From Lacicoccus halitifaciens (GTDB taxonomy: Bacteria > Bacillota > Bacilli > Staphylococcales > Salinicoccaceae): DNA of 64,000 bases. Location of the stretch: assembly GCF_040544485.1 (NCBI RefSeq), contig NZ_JBDZDV010000004.1:1-64000 (forward strand), written 5' to 3'. A program made the translations under genes and the position numbers. Shown here one piece after another: positions 24,678 through 32,581 of the stretch. Numbering within the stretch: the stretch's first letter is position 1; each line of letters opens with the position of its first letter. The notes beneath the pieces are model-generated. The model saw nothing but the letters and a program-made list of their open reading frames with translations. It searched no databases and was not told where the DNA came from.

Positions 24678-25460
24678 TCAGATCAGGTCCGCCTTCTGGA
24701 GGCCGTTCATGATGCCGTCCGAATCCACGCTTGAGGTCACATGCCTTGCGTGCGCCTTGATCTCCTCGCGCGCATTGCCCATCGCAAAACTGTTCGGCAC
24801 ATACCTGAGCATCTCGACGTCATTCGCCCCGTCGCCGAATGCATAGACGTCCTTGATGTCGACATCCATTTTCTCGACGATTTTTTTGATGCCTTCGGCT
24901 TTGGAGCCGTTCTTCGGTGAAACATCCATCGAATAGGTGTGCCATCTGATGAACTGGAATGCATCGGTGAAATGCTCCTGATAGACACCCTCCTCCCCTT
25001 TCGGGCAGAACAATAGCGACTGGTAGATGCTGCGCCCGATATGATACTCCGGGTCATGGCCCGGCATGTAGCCGAGCTTCAGGGATGCGATGCCTTCAGT
25101 CATATAATCATGCTCCGGCACATTCGAATGCATATTCTCATCATCCAGGTAGACGATCGGATGGTCATTCTCCATCGCCACCGCCGTGATGTCCTCGAGC
25201 CTTTTTGCATCCAGCGGATTGGTGTGGATCAGTTCATCCTCGAACACCACATAGTTGCCGTTCATGCTGACGAACGTGCTGATGCCGAGCTCCGCACGGA
25301 GATCTTCATACATGAAAGGCGAACGCCCCGTCGCGATGGCTGCGATATGCCCGGCGTCCTGCGCCGCCTTCACCGCTTCCTTCGTGGAGGCAGGCACCAC
25401 TTTTTCATCATTGTAAAGCGTCCCGTCAATATCAAAGAAAATAATCTTCTGACTGCTCAT
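24678..25460 (-). CDS. Cof-type HAD-IIB phosphatase
   Basis: A 260-residue haloacid-dehalogenase hydrolase. Motif I FFDIDGTLYND gives the nucleophile aspartate (residue 9-11 region), motif II is in IATGRSPF, motif III uses K in the NGSKAEGIKK segment and motif IV is FGDGANDVEML. The C2B cap lies between motifs II and III. Such enzymes remove phosphate from sugar phosphates or flavin-type cofactors; the substrate cannot be read from sequence. ATG 25460 has GGAG at 9 bp. Confidence 0.88.
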   Translation of the reverse strand: MSSQKIIFFDIDGTLYNDEKVVPASTKEAVKAAQDAGHIAAIATGRSPFMYEDLRAELGISTFVSMNGNYVVFEDELIHTNPLDAKRLEDITAVAMENDHPIVYLDDENMHSNVPEHDYMTEGIASLKLGYMPGHDPEYHIGRSIYQSLLFCPKGEEGVYQEHFTDAFQFIRWHTYSMDVSPKNGSKAEGIKKIVEKMDVDIKDVYAFGDGANDVEMLRYVPNSFAMGNAREEIKAHARHVTSSVDSDGIMNGLQKADLI

Positions 25461-25482
25461 TAAACATTGCTCCATTCATAAT

Positions 25483-25893
25483 TTATAAAACGATGTCAAT
25501 CCGCGATAAGCCGTAGTAAAGCACGATGATCAGGACGAGCCATATGACCACCATGAACAGATGACCTTTATCATGAAATGCTGAATACAGCTTCAAGTCG
25601 ACGAGCGCACTGAGCACGAACTGCCATGCGAGCACCGTCGCAAGCACCCATATCGCAACTTCACTCCCCGTGAAGATGAAGATCACCAGGGCGAGAAGAT
25701 ACGTCACGAGCATAAGATACAGAAAGATGCGCTCAAGCTGTTTGATGTTCAACTCGCTGATCTTCAGGAAATCATCCTCCCCGGTATATCTTCTGTCATC
25801 GAAGGAAAAATAACGCTTCGTCTTCGATATATAGTGTGTATGGAATGACTTCAGGATCAAGCCTGCAAATAAAACGAATAATAGTATATACAA
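25483..25893 (-). CDS. Small polytopic membrane protein
   Basis: A 136-residue protein with four hydrophobic segments (about residues 1-14, 56-75, 79-97 and 112-131) and a soluble, charged loop (residues 18-53, containing YFSFDDRRYTGEDDF). It may belong to the DUF4181-type membrane proteins, but I am not sure. It lies between the HAD gene and chrA on the same strand with about 20-30 bp gaps and so may share a transcript with both. No function is suggested by the sequence. Confidence 0.7.
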   Translation of the reverse strand: MYILLFVLFAGLILKSFHTHYISKTKRYFSFDDRRYTGEDDFLKISELNIKQLERIFLYLMLVTYLLALVIFIFTGSEVAIWVLATVLAWQFVLSALVDLKLYSAFHDKGHLFMVVIWLVLIIVLYYGLSRIDIVL

Positions 25894-25923
25894 AATCTTC
25901 AGTCCTTCTCTGGTCTCAAATTG

Positions 25924-27141
25924 TTAAATGCCCGGTAATAATTGTAATAGATATCCCACTACAACACCAAGGATAACGATCATCCAGGCGGGCATCTTCA
26001 TCTTGAACAGCATGAAGAACAGCAACAGCGCCAAAAAGAAGTCAGCACCCGAATTGATGCCGCTCGTGAACACCGGATTATAGAACGCCGCGAGCAGGAT
26101 GCCGACGACAGCGGCATTGACGCCCATCAGGACGCTCTGAAACTTTTTATTTCCGCGCAGCACATTCAGAAAAGGCAGTGCGCTCATCACGAGCAGGAAT
26201 GACGGCAGGAACATCGCGATTGTCGCAATGATGCCGCCCGTCGTACCGAGCATCACCGTGCCGAGGTAGCTTGCGAACGTGAATAAAGGACCCGGCACCG
26301 CCTGCGCCATACCGTAGCCCGCAAGGAACTGGTCGGCCGTGACGAGGCCCGTCGGCACGACTTCACGCTCAATCATCGGGAGCACCACATGCCCGCCGCC
26401 GAAGACGATCGAACCGACTCGGAAGAAGATGTCGAATATGTTCAAGTACTCATTGTCGAACAAAGAATTCAATATCGGCAGCAGGATCAACAGTCCGATG
26501 AGCGTGACAAATGAGATGATGCCGATGTTCCGTGTCAGATTGAATTTGAAGTCCGTGAGTTTATTTTCCGCCTTGTCCCTGAAGAGTATGTAACCGGCGA
26601 CGCCTCCTATAGCGATGGTCAAAATCTGGATCCACGCGTTCGGATATATGAGCATGAGACCCGCGGCACCGATTGCGATCAGCATCCTTGGTATGTCCGG
26701 TGCGAGGTTCTGTCCCATGCCGATCAAAGCGTGCAGCACGACTGCGACTGCCACGATTTTCAGGCTGTTGATGAAGACAGCACCTTCCAGATCGAACGTC
26801 TGGTACATCAATGCGAAGATGATCAGCACGATGACCGACGGTACGGTGAAGCCGAGGAACGAGAGTATCCCGCCCGGTATGCCGCCCCGCAGCATCCCGA
26901 TCGATATGCCGACCTGCGAACTCGCCGGCCCCGGCAGGAACTGGCAGACGGCGATGATGTCCGCATATAATTTATCATCCAGCCACTTCTTTTTATTGAC
27001 ATATTCATCCTTGAAATATGCAAGATGCGCCACCGGCCCGCCGAAAGAGGTGAGGCCCAGGCGGAGTGACGTCAGCAGGATTTCAAGCAGATTACCCTGC
27101 CCCCGGTTCCTGTTCACTCTTGATTGAGATTCGTTAGACAT
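25924..27141 (-). CDS. chrA: Chromate transporter, CHR family (two-domain)
   Basis: A 405-residue membrane protein with two homologous halves, each beginning with a CHR motif: LGLTSFGGPVAHLAYF with FLPGPASSQVGISIG in the first, and RVGSIVFGGGHVVLPM with AQAVPGPLFTFASYLG in the second. ChrA exports chromate, probably by proton antiport; some members may move other anions. Start ATG 27141 has GGAGG 5 bp upstream, and an ORF extension to 27216 has no support. No chrB regulator is nearby. Confidence 0.9.
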   Translation of the reverse strand: MSNESQSRVNRNRGQGNLLEILLTSLRLGLTSFGGPVAHLAYFKDEYVNKKKWLDDKLYADIIAVCQFLPGPASSQVGISIGMLRGGIPGGILSFLGFTVPSVIVLIIFALMYQTFDLEGAVFINSLKIVAVAVVLHALIGMGQNLAPDIPRMLIAIGAAGLMLIYPNAWIQILTIAIGGVAGYILFRDKAENKLTDFKFNLTRNIGIISFVTLIGLLILLPILNSLFDNEYLNIFDIFFRVGSIVFGGGHVVLPMIEREVVPTGLVTADQFLAGYGMAQAVPGPLFTFASYLGTVMLGTTGGIIATIAMFLPSFLLVMSALPFLNVLRGNKKFQSVLMGVNAAVVGILLAAFYNPVFTSGINSGADFFLALLLFFMLFKMKMPAWMIVILGVVVGYLLQLLPGI

Positions 27142-27304
27142 AGAAGCCTCCATAATAATAGTTTTGTAGTCTAAAGTTAACAGGATTTTCATATGAAATC
27201 CATAGCATGGCGGCAATTAATCAATTCTTAACATTTCAGGCCCCTGGCCGCCGATATGAAATCCTAAGTACTTTATTCGTATCCTTTCTTTAATGCATTA
27301 GATA

Positions 27305-27363
27305 AAATATTTAATGTTTATCATTAAATATTTATTGCCTTATGTTAAATTTCGGTGTATAAT
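27305..27363 (+). promoter_or_regulatory. Promoter and 12-bp inverted repeat upstream of DUF2975/HTH pair
   Basis: Perfect inverted repeat AAATATTTAATG (27305-27316) and CATTAAATATTT (27322-27333) with a 5-base loop, ending 1 bp before -35 TTGCCT (27335-27340). The -10 TATAAT (27358-27363) follows at 17 bp. The repeat is a candidate operator for the HTH protein of this operon. Confidence 0.65.
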
Positions 27364-27393
27364 GTAACCACAAACCATAAGGAGGAATTACCG

Positions 27394-28041
27394 ATGGCAG
27401 ATCACACGCTCATCCACAAACGTTTCAAGACCATGGTCAATGTGCTCTACGTGCTTTCCTACATCCCACTCGCATTCGTTGCGCTCGGCATCCTTGTATT
27501 GCTTGGAGGCATCATTGCCGTGCCGTTCATTCCTTTCGCCGCCATCGAAAACAGGCTGACGGACCTGCCCGTGACCGGCACATATGAAACGACAGGTCTC
27601 ACACTCGAGGTCACCGACGCCTATCTTGAGACGATTGCACTGGATCAGACGGCAATCCTGCTCACACTCGCTGCCTTTCTGCTTTATCTTGCAGCCATCG
27701 CAGTAATATTGTTTTCCGTCAACAGATGGCTGTACAACTTGAAGCAGGGCAATATTTTCACGGTCAGAAACAGCCGCTTCATAGAGATTGCCGCCTACAC
27801 CGTGATTATTTTGACTGTGATTGATGCATTGGCCGATCTGGCCGTCGGATATTTGATGATGCAGACATTTTCATTGGCGGAAATTTCATCAGAATTGAAC
27901 GAACAGCTGGTATTCGGCGTCGACCAGCTGAGCATCGAATTCAACCTGATGCTCCTGTTCAGCGGCATCATCATATGGATACTCGCCAAAGTGTTCAAAT
28001 ACGGTGCTTTCCTGCAGGAAGAATATGATGCGACAGTTTAG
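27394..28041 (+). CDS. DUF2975-type membrane protein
   Basis: A 215-residue protein with four hydrophobic segments (about residues 15-40, 90-115, 130-160, 180-205) and an extracellular loop after the first. The arrangement, with an adjacent small Cro/C1 regulator, matches the DUF2975-YozG pairs common in Firmicutes. Function is unknown; such pairs are thought to form a sensory or stress-response unit. ATG 27394 has AAGGAGG 8 bp upstream. The regulator gene begins 14 bp after its stop, inside one operon. Confidence 0.8.
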   Translation: MADHTLIHKRFKTMVNVLYVLSYIPLAFVALGILVLLGGIIAVPFIPFAAIENRLTDLPVTGTYETTGLTLEVTDAYLETIALDQTAILLTLAAFLLYLAAIAVILFSVNRWLYNLKQGNIFTVRNSRFIEIAAYTVIILTVIDALADLAVGYLMMQTFSLAEISSELNEQLVFGVDQLSIEFNLMLLFSGIIIWILAKVFKYGAFLQEEYDATV

Positions 28042-28055
28042 GAGGGGTGATTAAT

Positions 28056-28277
28056 GTGATTATAGTCAGACTCGACAGGGTGCTTGCGGACAGGAAGATG
28101 CCGCTCGGAAAACTGGCCGACGAAATCGGCGTATCCATCGTCAACCTCTCCAATCTGAAGACTGGTAAAGTGAAGGCCGTGAGGTTCTCGACGCTTGATG
28201 CGATATGCAGGGCACTCGACTGCCAGCCGGGGGATATTTTGGAATATGCGCCGGATGAACCGGAAGATGAAATTTAA
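28056..28277 (+). CDS. YozG-like Cro/C1-family HTH regulator
   Basis: A 73-residue DNA-binding protein that is almost entirely one helix-turn-helix domain: LADEIGVSIVNLSNLKTGKVKAVRFSTLDAICRALDC, then an acidic tail (PDEPEDEI). GTG 28056 follows GGAGG by 10 bp; a GTG at 28047 overlaps the ribosome binding site. It is paired with the DUF2975 membrane protein directly upstream. Likely an autoregulator binding the inverted repeat at 27305-27333, which is inference. Confidence 0.85.
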   Translation: MIIVRLDRVLADRKMPLGKLADEIGVSIVNLSNLKTGKVKAVRFSTLDAICRALDCQPGDILEYAPDEPEDEI

Positions 28278-28364
28278 ATAGCGAAATATTTGCACTTTTC
28301 CGTAAATAGATATAGGATTGAGGAAATGATTTAAATATGTCATCAATCAAAGGGAGAGTGTAAT

Positions 28365-28676
28365 ATGAAATTAAAAGTAACAGACGCGGCACTTAAGTGG
28401 TTTAAAGATGATGTGGAACTGGAATCCGGCGACAAAGTGCGTTTCTTTGTCCAGATTTACGGCGACAGCGCCGTACGCGAAGGTTATTCACTCGCTTTTA
28501 CTTTAGATAAAGATGACAGGAAAAAGGCAGTCGAATATGAGAAGGACGGCATCGAGTTTTACGTCAATGAAACGGATGTATGGTTCTTCGACGACCATGA
28601 CCTCTCCGTGGAGTACGATGAAGAGAAGGATGAAGTCGTCTTCAACTATATAAGAGAAAAAGAAAGACAGGCGTGA
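28365..28676 (+). CDS. HesB/YneR-family protein without cysteines
   Basis: A 103-residue protein of the HesB/IscA-like fold (KLKVTDAALKWFKDDV at the start, FFVQIYGDSAVREGYSLAF in the middle, WFFDDHDLSVEYDEE near the end). Classical IscA and SufA proteins carry three conserved cysteines for Fe-S binding. This one has none, as in the YneR/YfhF-type subgroup, so an Fe-S scaffold role is doubtful. The start has GGGAGAG upstream. It is followed by two hairpins, the second clearly a terminator. Confidence 0.8.
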   Translation: MKLKVTDAALKWFKDDVELESGDKVRFFVQIYGDSAVREGYSLAFTLDKDDRKKAVEYEKDGIEFYVNETDVWFFDDHDLSVEYDEEKDEVVFNYIREKERQA

Positions 28677-28702
28677 TCTTCCCCGCCTGTCCTGATTAAG
28701 TA

Positions 28703-28735
28703 AACCCTCCTCAATCGGAGGGTTTTATTATTTTA
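28703..28735. terminator. Terminator between HesB-like gene and yqxD
   Basis: AACCCTCC-TCAATC-GGAGGGTT followed by TTATTATTTT. An additional stem, GACAGGCG and CGCCTGTC, lies just before it (28667-28692). It overlaps the 3' end of the convergent YqxD-family gene. Confidence 0.85.
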
Positions 28736-29157
28736 CGGAACAATTCCCGGAATGTCTCCCGGTCCTCTTTTGAAAACGGCTTCGGGCCTTTCGTCCTGCC
28801 GCCCGCCTGCCGGATTGCAGCGCTCATATGGCGCGTGTCGAGCAGGTGGTCGATGTTCATCGCATCATACTCGAACCCTTTATGGTGCAGTACTTTCGCA
28901 CCCTTCGGCAGGAGCAGGGATGCAAGCCCGTAATCCTGCGTGACGACGATGTCGTCTTTTTTTGTGAGCGCAACGATCTTGAAATCCGCCGCATCCCGGC
29001 CCGCATCCACATAAATCGTCTCAACATGGGCGGGCACATCCTGGTTGGAGAAATGTGAAATGCTCGATACCAGGGTGACCGGGATATTCTCATGAGCCGT
29101 CTCTTTGAAGATGATATCCTTCACCGGACAGGCATCCGCATCAACGATGACTTTCAT
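28711..29157 (-). CDS. YaiI/YqxD (UPF0178) family protein
   Basis: A 148-residue protein. It starts MKVIVDADACPVKD, the family hallmark, with HYVDAGRDAAD-like VDAGRDAADFKI, TQDYGLASLLLPKGA in the middle and GGRTKGPKPFSKEDRE near the end. The fold is PIN-like, with clustered aspartates (D5, D7) suggesting metal-dependent nuclease activity, but no function is established. I prefer ATG 29157, which gives the usual family N-terminus, over 29178. It lies just outside array B. Confidence 0.85.
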   Translation of the reverse strand: MKVIVDADACPVKDIIFKETAHENIPVTLVSSISHFSNQDVPAHVETIYVDAGRDAADFKIVALTKKDDIVVTQDYGLASLLLPKGAKVLHHKGFEYDAMNIDHLLDTRHMSAAIRQAGGRTKGPKPFSKEDRETFRELFRKIIKPSD

Positions 29158-29202
29158 ATATTCGTACCCGCCTTTCATGATTTGAATATGTGCTGCGGCT
29201 GG

Positions 29203-29448
29203 CTATCGGCCAAACTAATTTCCATTTGACCGATGGGGCTCTTCTATCGGCCGAACCGACTCCCGCTTGGCCGATGGAGCTCTTCTATCGGTCGAACCAA
29301 CTTTCATTTGGCCGATAGGGCTCTTCTATCGGCCGAACCGACTTCTTCTTGGCCGATGGGGCTATCCTATCGGCCGAACCGACTCCCACTTGGCCGATGG
29401 GGTCGTTCTATCGGCCGAACCGACTCCCATTTGGCCGATAAAGGTAAC
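29203..29448. repeat. Array B: six tandem 41-bp units with inverted halves
   Basis: CTATCGG begins at 29203, 29244, 29285, 29326, 29367 and 29408: an exact 41-bp period. Units read TATCGGCCGAACC, then about 12 variable bases, then TTGGCCGAT(G/A), then GGGCTCTT or similar. ATCGGCC and GGCCGAT are reverse complements, so every half can pair with a neighbour on either side. The sequence is unrelated to arrays A and C. It fills the gap between the topB stop (29454) and yqxD. A spurious reading frame runs through it with Arg/Pro-rich repeats but has no sensible start. Confidence 0.9.
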
Positions 29449-29453
29449 CCCAG

Positions 29454-31604
29454 CTACTCCCCAAGCTTCAGTTTCTTCAACTGTTCGGCGAGGGCGTTGT
29501 TGATCGGTTCCGCTTCTTCATCCTTCTTCAGATATTTGTTCACGGTGCGCTTATCGACGCGGCCTTTACTTTCCTTTTTCCTGCGCGCTTCGAAGCTTGA
29601 TAATTTTTCGCGGTGGCCGCATACGCATGTGAATATCTGGGCGTCGCCCGAGCCGCTCAATGTGAGCTTCTTCTTACATTTAGGGCATCTGGCGTTCGTG
29701 ATCTTCGCGACATTCTTCCTGTGGCCGCATTCGCGGTCCTGGCAGACGAGCATCTTGCCTTTCTTGCCGTTCACTTCAAGCAGCGGTTTGCCGCAGTCCG
29801 GGCAATCACGGCCGGAAATGTTATCGTGCTTGAATGTCTTATCGCTTGCCTTCACTTCAGCGACGATGTCTTTCGTATGCTTCTTCATATTATCAATGAA
29901 TTTCTGCTTATCCAGCTCTCCGCGCTCGATACGCTCGAGCTGCTTCTCCCATACCGCCGTCGTCACCGGGGATTTCAAAATTTCCGGCGCAAGGTCGAGC
30001 AGCTGCCTGCCTTTCGAGGTGATCCTGATCGCCTGGCCGTTCTTCTCAAGATAAAACGTGTTGAACAGTTTATCGATGATATCCGCACGTGTCGCAACCG
30101 TCCCGAGCCCGCCGGACTCGCTCAGTGTTTTGCTGTGGGTCTTGTCCATGCTGAAATATTTAGCCGGATTCTCCATCGCCTGCAGGAGGGATGCTTCAGT
30201 GAACCTTGGCGGCGGTGTCGTTTCACCGGTCGTCTTGTTCACACTCTTAATTTTAAGCATCTCACCCTTTTCGACATCCACGGTCTTCCCTTCCGCTTCT
30301 TCTGTATAAGCGATCTTGAAGCCCTGCTTCAGTACGCGGTTGTACTTCGTCTCGAGCACCTCACCGTTCACTTCGGCGGTCACCGTTGTCTCCTCATACT
30401 CATAAGGCGGCAGCAGGACGCCCATGAAACGCTGGATGACCAGGTCATATACACGCTTTTCCCGCTCGCTGAAATCACTGTAATGCACAGTGCTCTCGGT
30501 CGGGATGATCGCATGGTGGTCGCTCACTTTTTTGTCGTTGACGAACGAACCGTTCCCTTTGATCGGCGCGCGCAGAATATGGGTTGCGACTTTTCGGAAA
30601 TTGCCGATGCCGCTCGCCTGGACACGTTCCTTCAAAGTTGGCACGATATCCTCGGAAATAAACTTCGAGTCGGTCCGCGGATACGTCAGCACTTTATGCC
30701 TTTCGTACAGTCCCTGCATCGTCTGCAGCGTCTCTTTTGCCGACAGGCCATAAATCTTGTTCGCATCCCGCTGCAGTTCGGTCAGGTCATACAGGCCCGG
30801 TGCGAACTGCTTCTTTTTCTTTTTGACGACATCTTTCACGGTTAATTGATCCGCCTTCAATTTCTTCTCGATGGCATCTACTTTGTCTTCATTGAAAGTC
30901 GAGAAGCTATTGCCGTCCTTCCACTTGAACTTCAGCTTATCCGTCGCAACCTCAAGACCGTAGTATGTTTTCGGCTTGAAGTTTTTGATCTCTTCATCGC
31001 GCGCTGCGATGATTGCAAGCGTCGGTGTCTGGACGCGCCCGCAGTTCAGCTGTGCGTTGAACTTCGTCGTCAGCGCACGGGTCGCGTTCAGCCCGACATA
31101 CCAGTCCGCCTCACTCCTCGCAACGGCCGCCTGATACAGGTTGCGGTATTTATTGCCGGGCTTCAGATTTTTGAATCCTTCCGAAATCGCCTTGTCGGTG
31201 ACGGAAGATATCCACAGACGTTTAATCGGTTTGTTCACCTTCACGTAGTCGATGATCCAGCGGGCTACGAGCTCGCCTTCACGTCCGGCGTCTGTCGCGA
31301 TGATGATTTCATCCACATCTTTCCGCTTCAGCTGCGTCTGCACCGCCTTGAACTGCTTTGTCGTCTGCGGTATATGCGTGAGCTTCAATGGCTCCGGCAG
31401 CATCGGCAGATCCGCCAGGTTCCACTTCTGGTATTTCTTATCGTAACGCTCCGGGTCCTGCAGGGTCACCAGGTGGCCGAGCGCCCATGTCACAATATAT
31501 TTATCCCCTTCAAGGAAACCGTTCCCTTTTTTACTGCACTTCAGCACGCGGGCGATGTCCCGGGCGACCGAAGGCTTTTCAGCAAGCACTACACTTTTTG
31601 CCAA
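29454..31604 (-). CDS. topB: DNA topoisomerase III
   Basis: A type IA topoisomerase of about 716 residues that decatenates and relaxes negatively supercoiled DNA through a covalent tyrosine link. TOPRIM motifs are seen early (KSVVLAEKPSVARDI, then DAGREGELVARW). The catalytic tyrosine is in LTYPRTDSKFI near residue 310. Two C-terminal zinc-ribbon-like modules follow (CPDCGKP...CQDREC and CPKCKKK...CVCGH). I favour TTG 31604, giving MAKSVVLAEKPS as in relatives and AGAGG at 9 bp, over ATG 31613, which abuts the ribosome binding site. Array B begins right after its stop. Confidence 0.93.
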   Translation of the reverse strand: MAKSVVLAEKPSVARDIARVLKCSKKGNGFLEGDKYIVTWALGHLVTLQDPERYDKKYQKWNLADLPMLPEPLKLTHIPQTTKQFKAVQTQLKRKDVDEIIIATDAGREGELVARWIIDYVKVNKPIKRLWISSVTDKAISEGFKNLKPGNKYRNLYQAAVARSEADWYVGLNATRALTTKFNAQLNCGRVQTPTLAIIAARDEEIKNFKPKTYYGLEVATDKLKFKWKDGNSFSTFNEDKVDAIEKKLKADQLTVKDVVKKKKKQFAPGLYDLTELQRDANKIYGLSAKETLQTMQGLYERHKVLTYPRTDSKFISEDIVPTLKERVQASGIGNFRKVATHILRAPIKGNGSFVNDKKVSDHHAIIPTESTVHYSDFSEREKRVYDLVIQRFMGVLLPPYEYEETTVTAEVNGEVLETKYNRVLKQGFKIAYTEEAEGKTVDVEKGEMLKIKSVNKTTGETTPPPRFTEASLLQAMENPAKYFSMDKTHSKTLSESGGLGTVATRADIIDKLFNTFYLEKNGQAIRITSKGRQLLDLAPEILKSPVTTAVWEKQLERIERGELDKQKFIDNMKKHTKDIVAEVKASDKTFKHDNISGRDCPDCGKPLLEVNGKKGKMLVCQDRECGHRKNVAKITNARCPKCKKKLTLSGSGDAQIFTCVCGHREKLSSFEARRKKESKGRVDKRTVNKYLKKDEEAEPINNALAEQLKKLKLGE

Positions 31605-31675
31605 AATATTCATCCTCTCTCGTTCACAATTCATCATTCAATTATACTGCTTTTCCCCTCCGGAATAAAGCCATT

Positions 31676-31706
31676 GAAAAAGGACTGCCCATATGGACAG
31701 TCCCCA
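31676..31706 (-). terminator. Terminator of the trpEG unit
   Basis: Minus-strand stem GGACTG...CAGTCC (loop TCCATATGGG) followed by TTTTT, after the small membrane-protein gene and before topB. Confidence 0.8.
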
Positions 31707-31710
31707 TGCA

Positions 31711-31971
31711 TCATTTCTCCTCGAGCCCGTTCACAAACTGTTTCGCTTCGGCCTGAGACATGCCGGTGACATTCCTTACGTACTTCACCGCTTTGCCGGC
31801 CCCCTGGGTCTCGAGCTTATCTCTTGCCTCCACGACCCATTTCTCTTCGGCGGGCGGCGCCTCGAGCTTTTCGATCTTCTCCCTCAGGTGTGCAAGCTCC
31901 TTGCGCTGGGCGAAGATGATCGTCACTCCCGCAAAGACGAGCAGTATAAGCCCCATCGTCAGTAAATCCAT
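31711..31971 (-). CDS. Membrane-anchored protein with ribosomal L7/L12 C-terminal-like domain
   Basis: An 86-residue protein. One N-terminal transmembrane helix (residues 4-19) is followed by a short coiled-coil-like stretch (RKELAHLREKIEKLEAP) and a C-terminal segment, VVEARDKLETQGAGKAVKYV then MSQAEAKQFVNGLEE. This resembles the helix-loop-helix of the L7/L12 C-terminal domain, which contacts translation factors. Whether it binds a ribosomal factor is unknown. ATG 31971 has AAGGAG at 8 bp. It lies 19 bp after trpG with no terminator between and so shares the Trp-controlled transcript. Confidence 0.7.
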   Translation of the reverse strand: MDLLTMGLILLVFAGVTIIFAQRKELAHLREKIEKLEAPPAEEKWVVEARDKLETQGAGKAVKYVRNVTGMSQAEAKQFVNGLEEK

Positions 31972-31990
31972 ATTCAACGCTCCTTATGAA

Positions 31991-32581
31991 TCAGCTCCGC
32001 GCCTCCTGCACCGGCGCCATTCTGCTGTTTTTCATCACTTCAATATAGTTCCTTATGATATCACTCCCGGCGTCGCATGCAAAGGACTCGGGGTGATATT
32101 GGATGCCGAAGTGGGGCTTTTCGATATGTTCAAAAGACTGGATTGAATCCCGAGTCTCACCGGTCACCCTCAAGTCCGCAGGAAATGTTCCCCGGTCGCT
32201 CACGAGGGAATGGTACCGCATGATTTCGATCGTGTCTCCGAGGCCTTTATAAAGCTTTGAATCCCCGACCACACGCATCTCATCCATCTTGCCGTGTTTT
32301 ACGACAGTACCTTCCACGACCTCACCGCCGTAATGGCAGGTCAGCGCCTGCGAGCCCAGGCAGATGCCGAGTATCGGCTTATCCTCATAAGCACGGATGA
32401 TCGCCGTCAGATGTCCGTTATCCAGCGGATGTCCCGGTCCCGGGGAGATCACAAGTCCGTCGACTGCAAGATCAAGCACATCCGCGTCATCAGGGTATCT
32501 CACGACCACTTCATCATATTCCTCCAGCATATCGATCAGATTATAGGTGAATGAATCATAATTGTCGATTACAAGTATCAT
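31991..32581 (-). CDS. trpG: Anthranilate synthase component II (glutamine amidotransferase)
   Basis: A 196-residue class I glutamine amidotransferase that passes ammonia from glutamine to TrpE. Catalytic cysteine C74 lies in GICLGSQAL, with a serine where most relatives have H or Y before Q, and the histidine-glutamate pair is in FGIQYHPES. ISPGPGHP near residue 45 is the glutamine-site loop. Its start overlaps the trpE stop by 4 bp. In Bacillus a single such subunit serves both anthranilate and aminodeoxychorismate synthase, so a dual TrpG/PabA role is possible. Confidence 0.88.
   Translation of the reverse strand: MILVIDNYDSFTYNLIDMLEEYDEVVVRYPDDADVLDLAVDGLVISPGPGHPLDNGHLTAIIRAYEDKPILGICLGSQALTCHYGGEVVEGTVVKHGKMDEMRVVGDSKLYKGLGDTIEIMRYHSLVSDRGTFPADLRVTGETRDSIQSFEHIEKPHFGIQYHPESFACDAGSDIIRNYIEVMKNSRMAPVQEARS

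Noticed and set aside
19210..29448. Arrays A and B as CRISPR arrays
   Set aside because: Between repeats there are no unique spacers; the variable parts are diverged copies of one another, units contain inverted halves, and no cas gene is present.
29233..30054. Open frame starting in array B with GLFYRPNR-like repeats
   Set aside because: The repeated peptide simply follows the 41-bp units, the frame then runs antisense through topB, and no ribosome site is present.
29613..30845. 410-residue open frame opposite topB
   Set aside because: It lies wholly antisense to a clear topoisomerase gene, is rich in Leu/Arg/Phe/His as expected from the complementary strand, and has no ribosome site.
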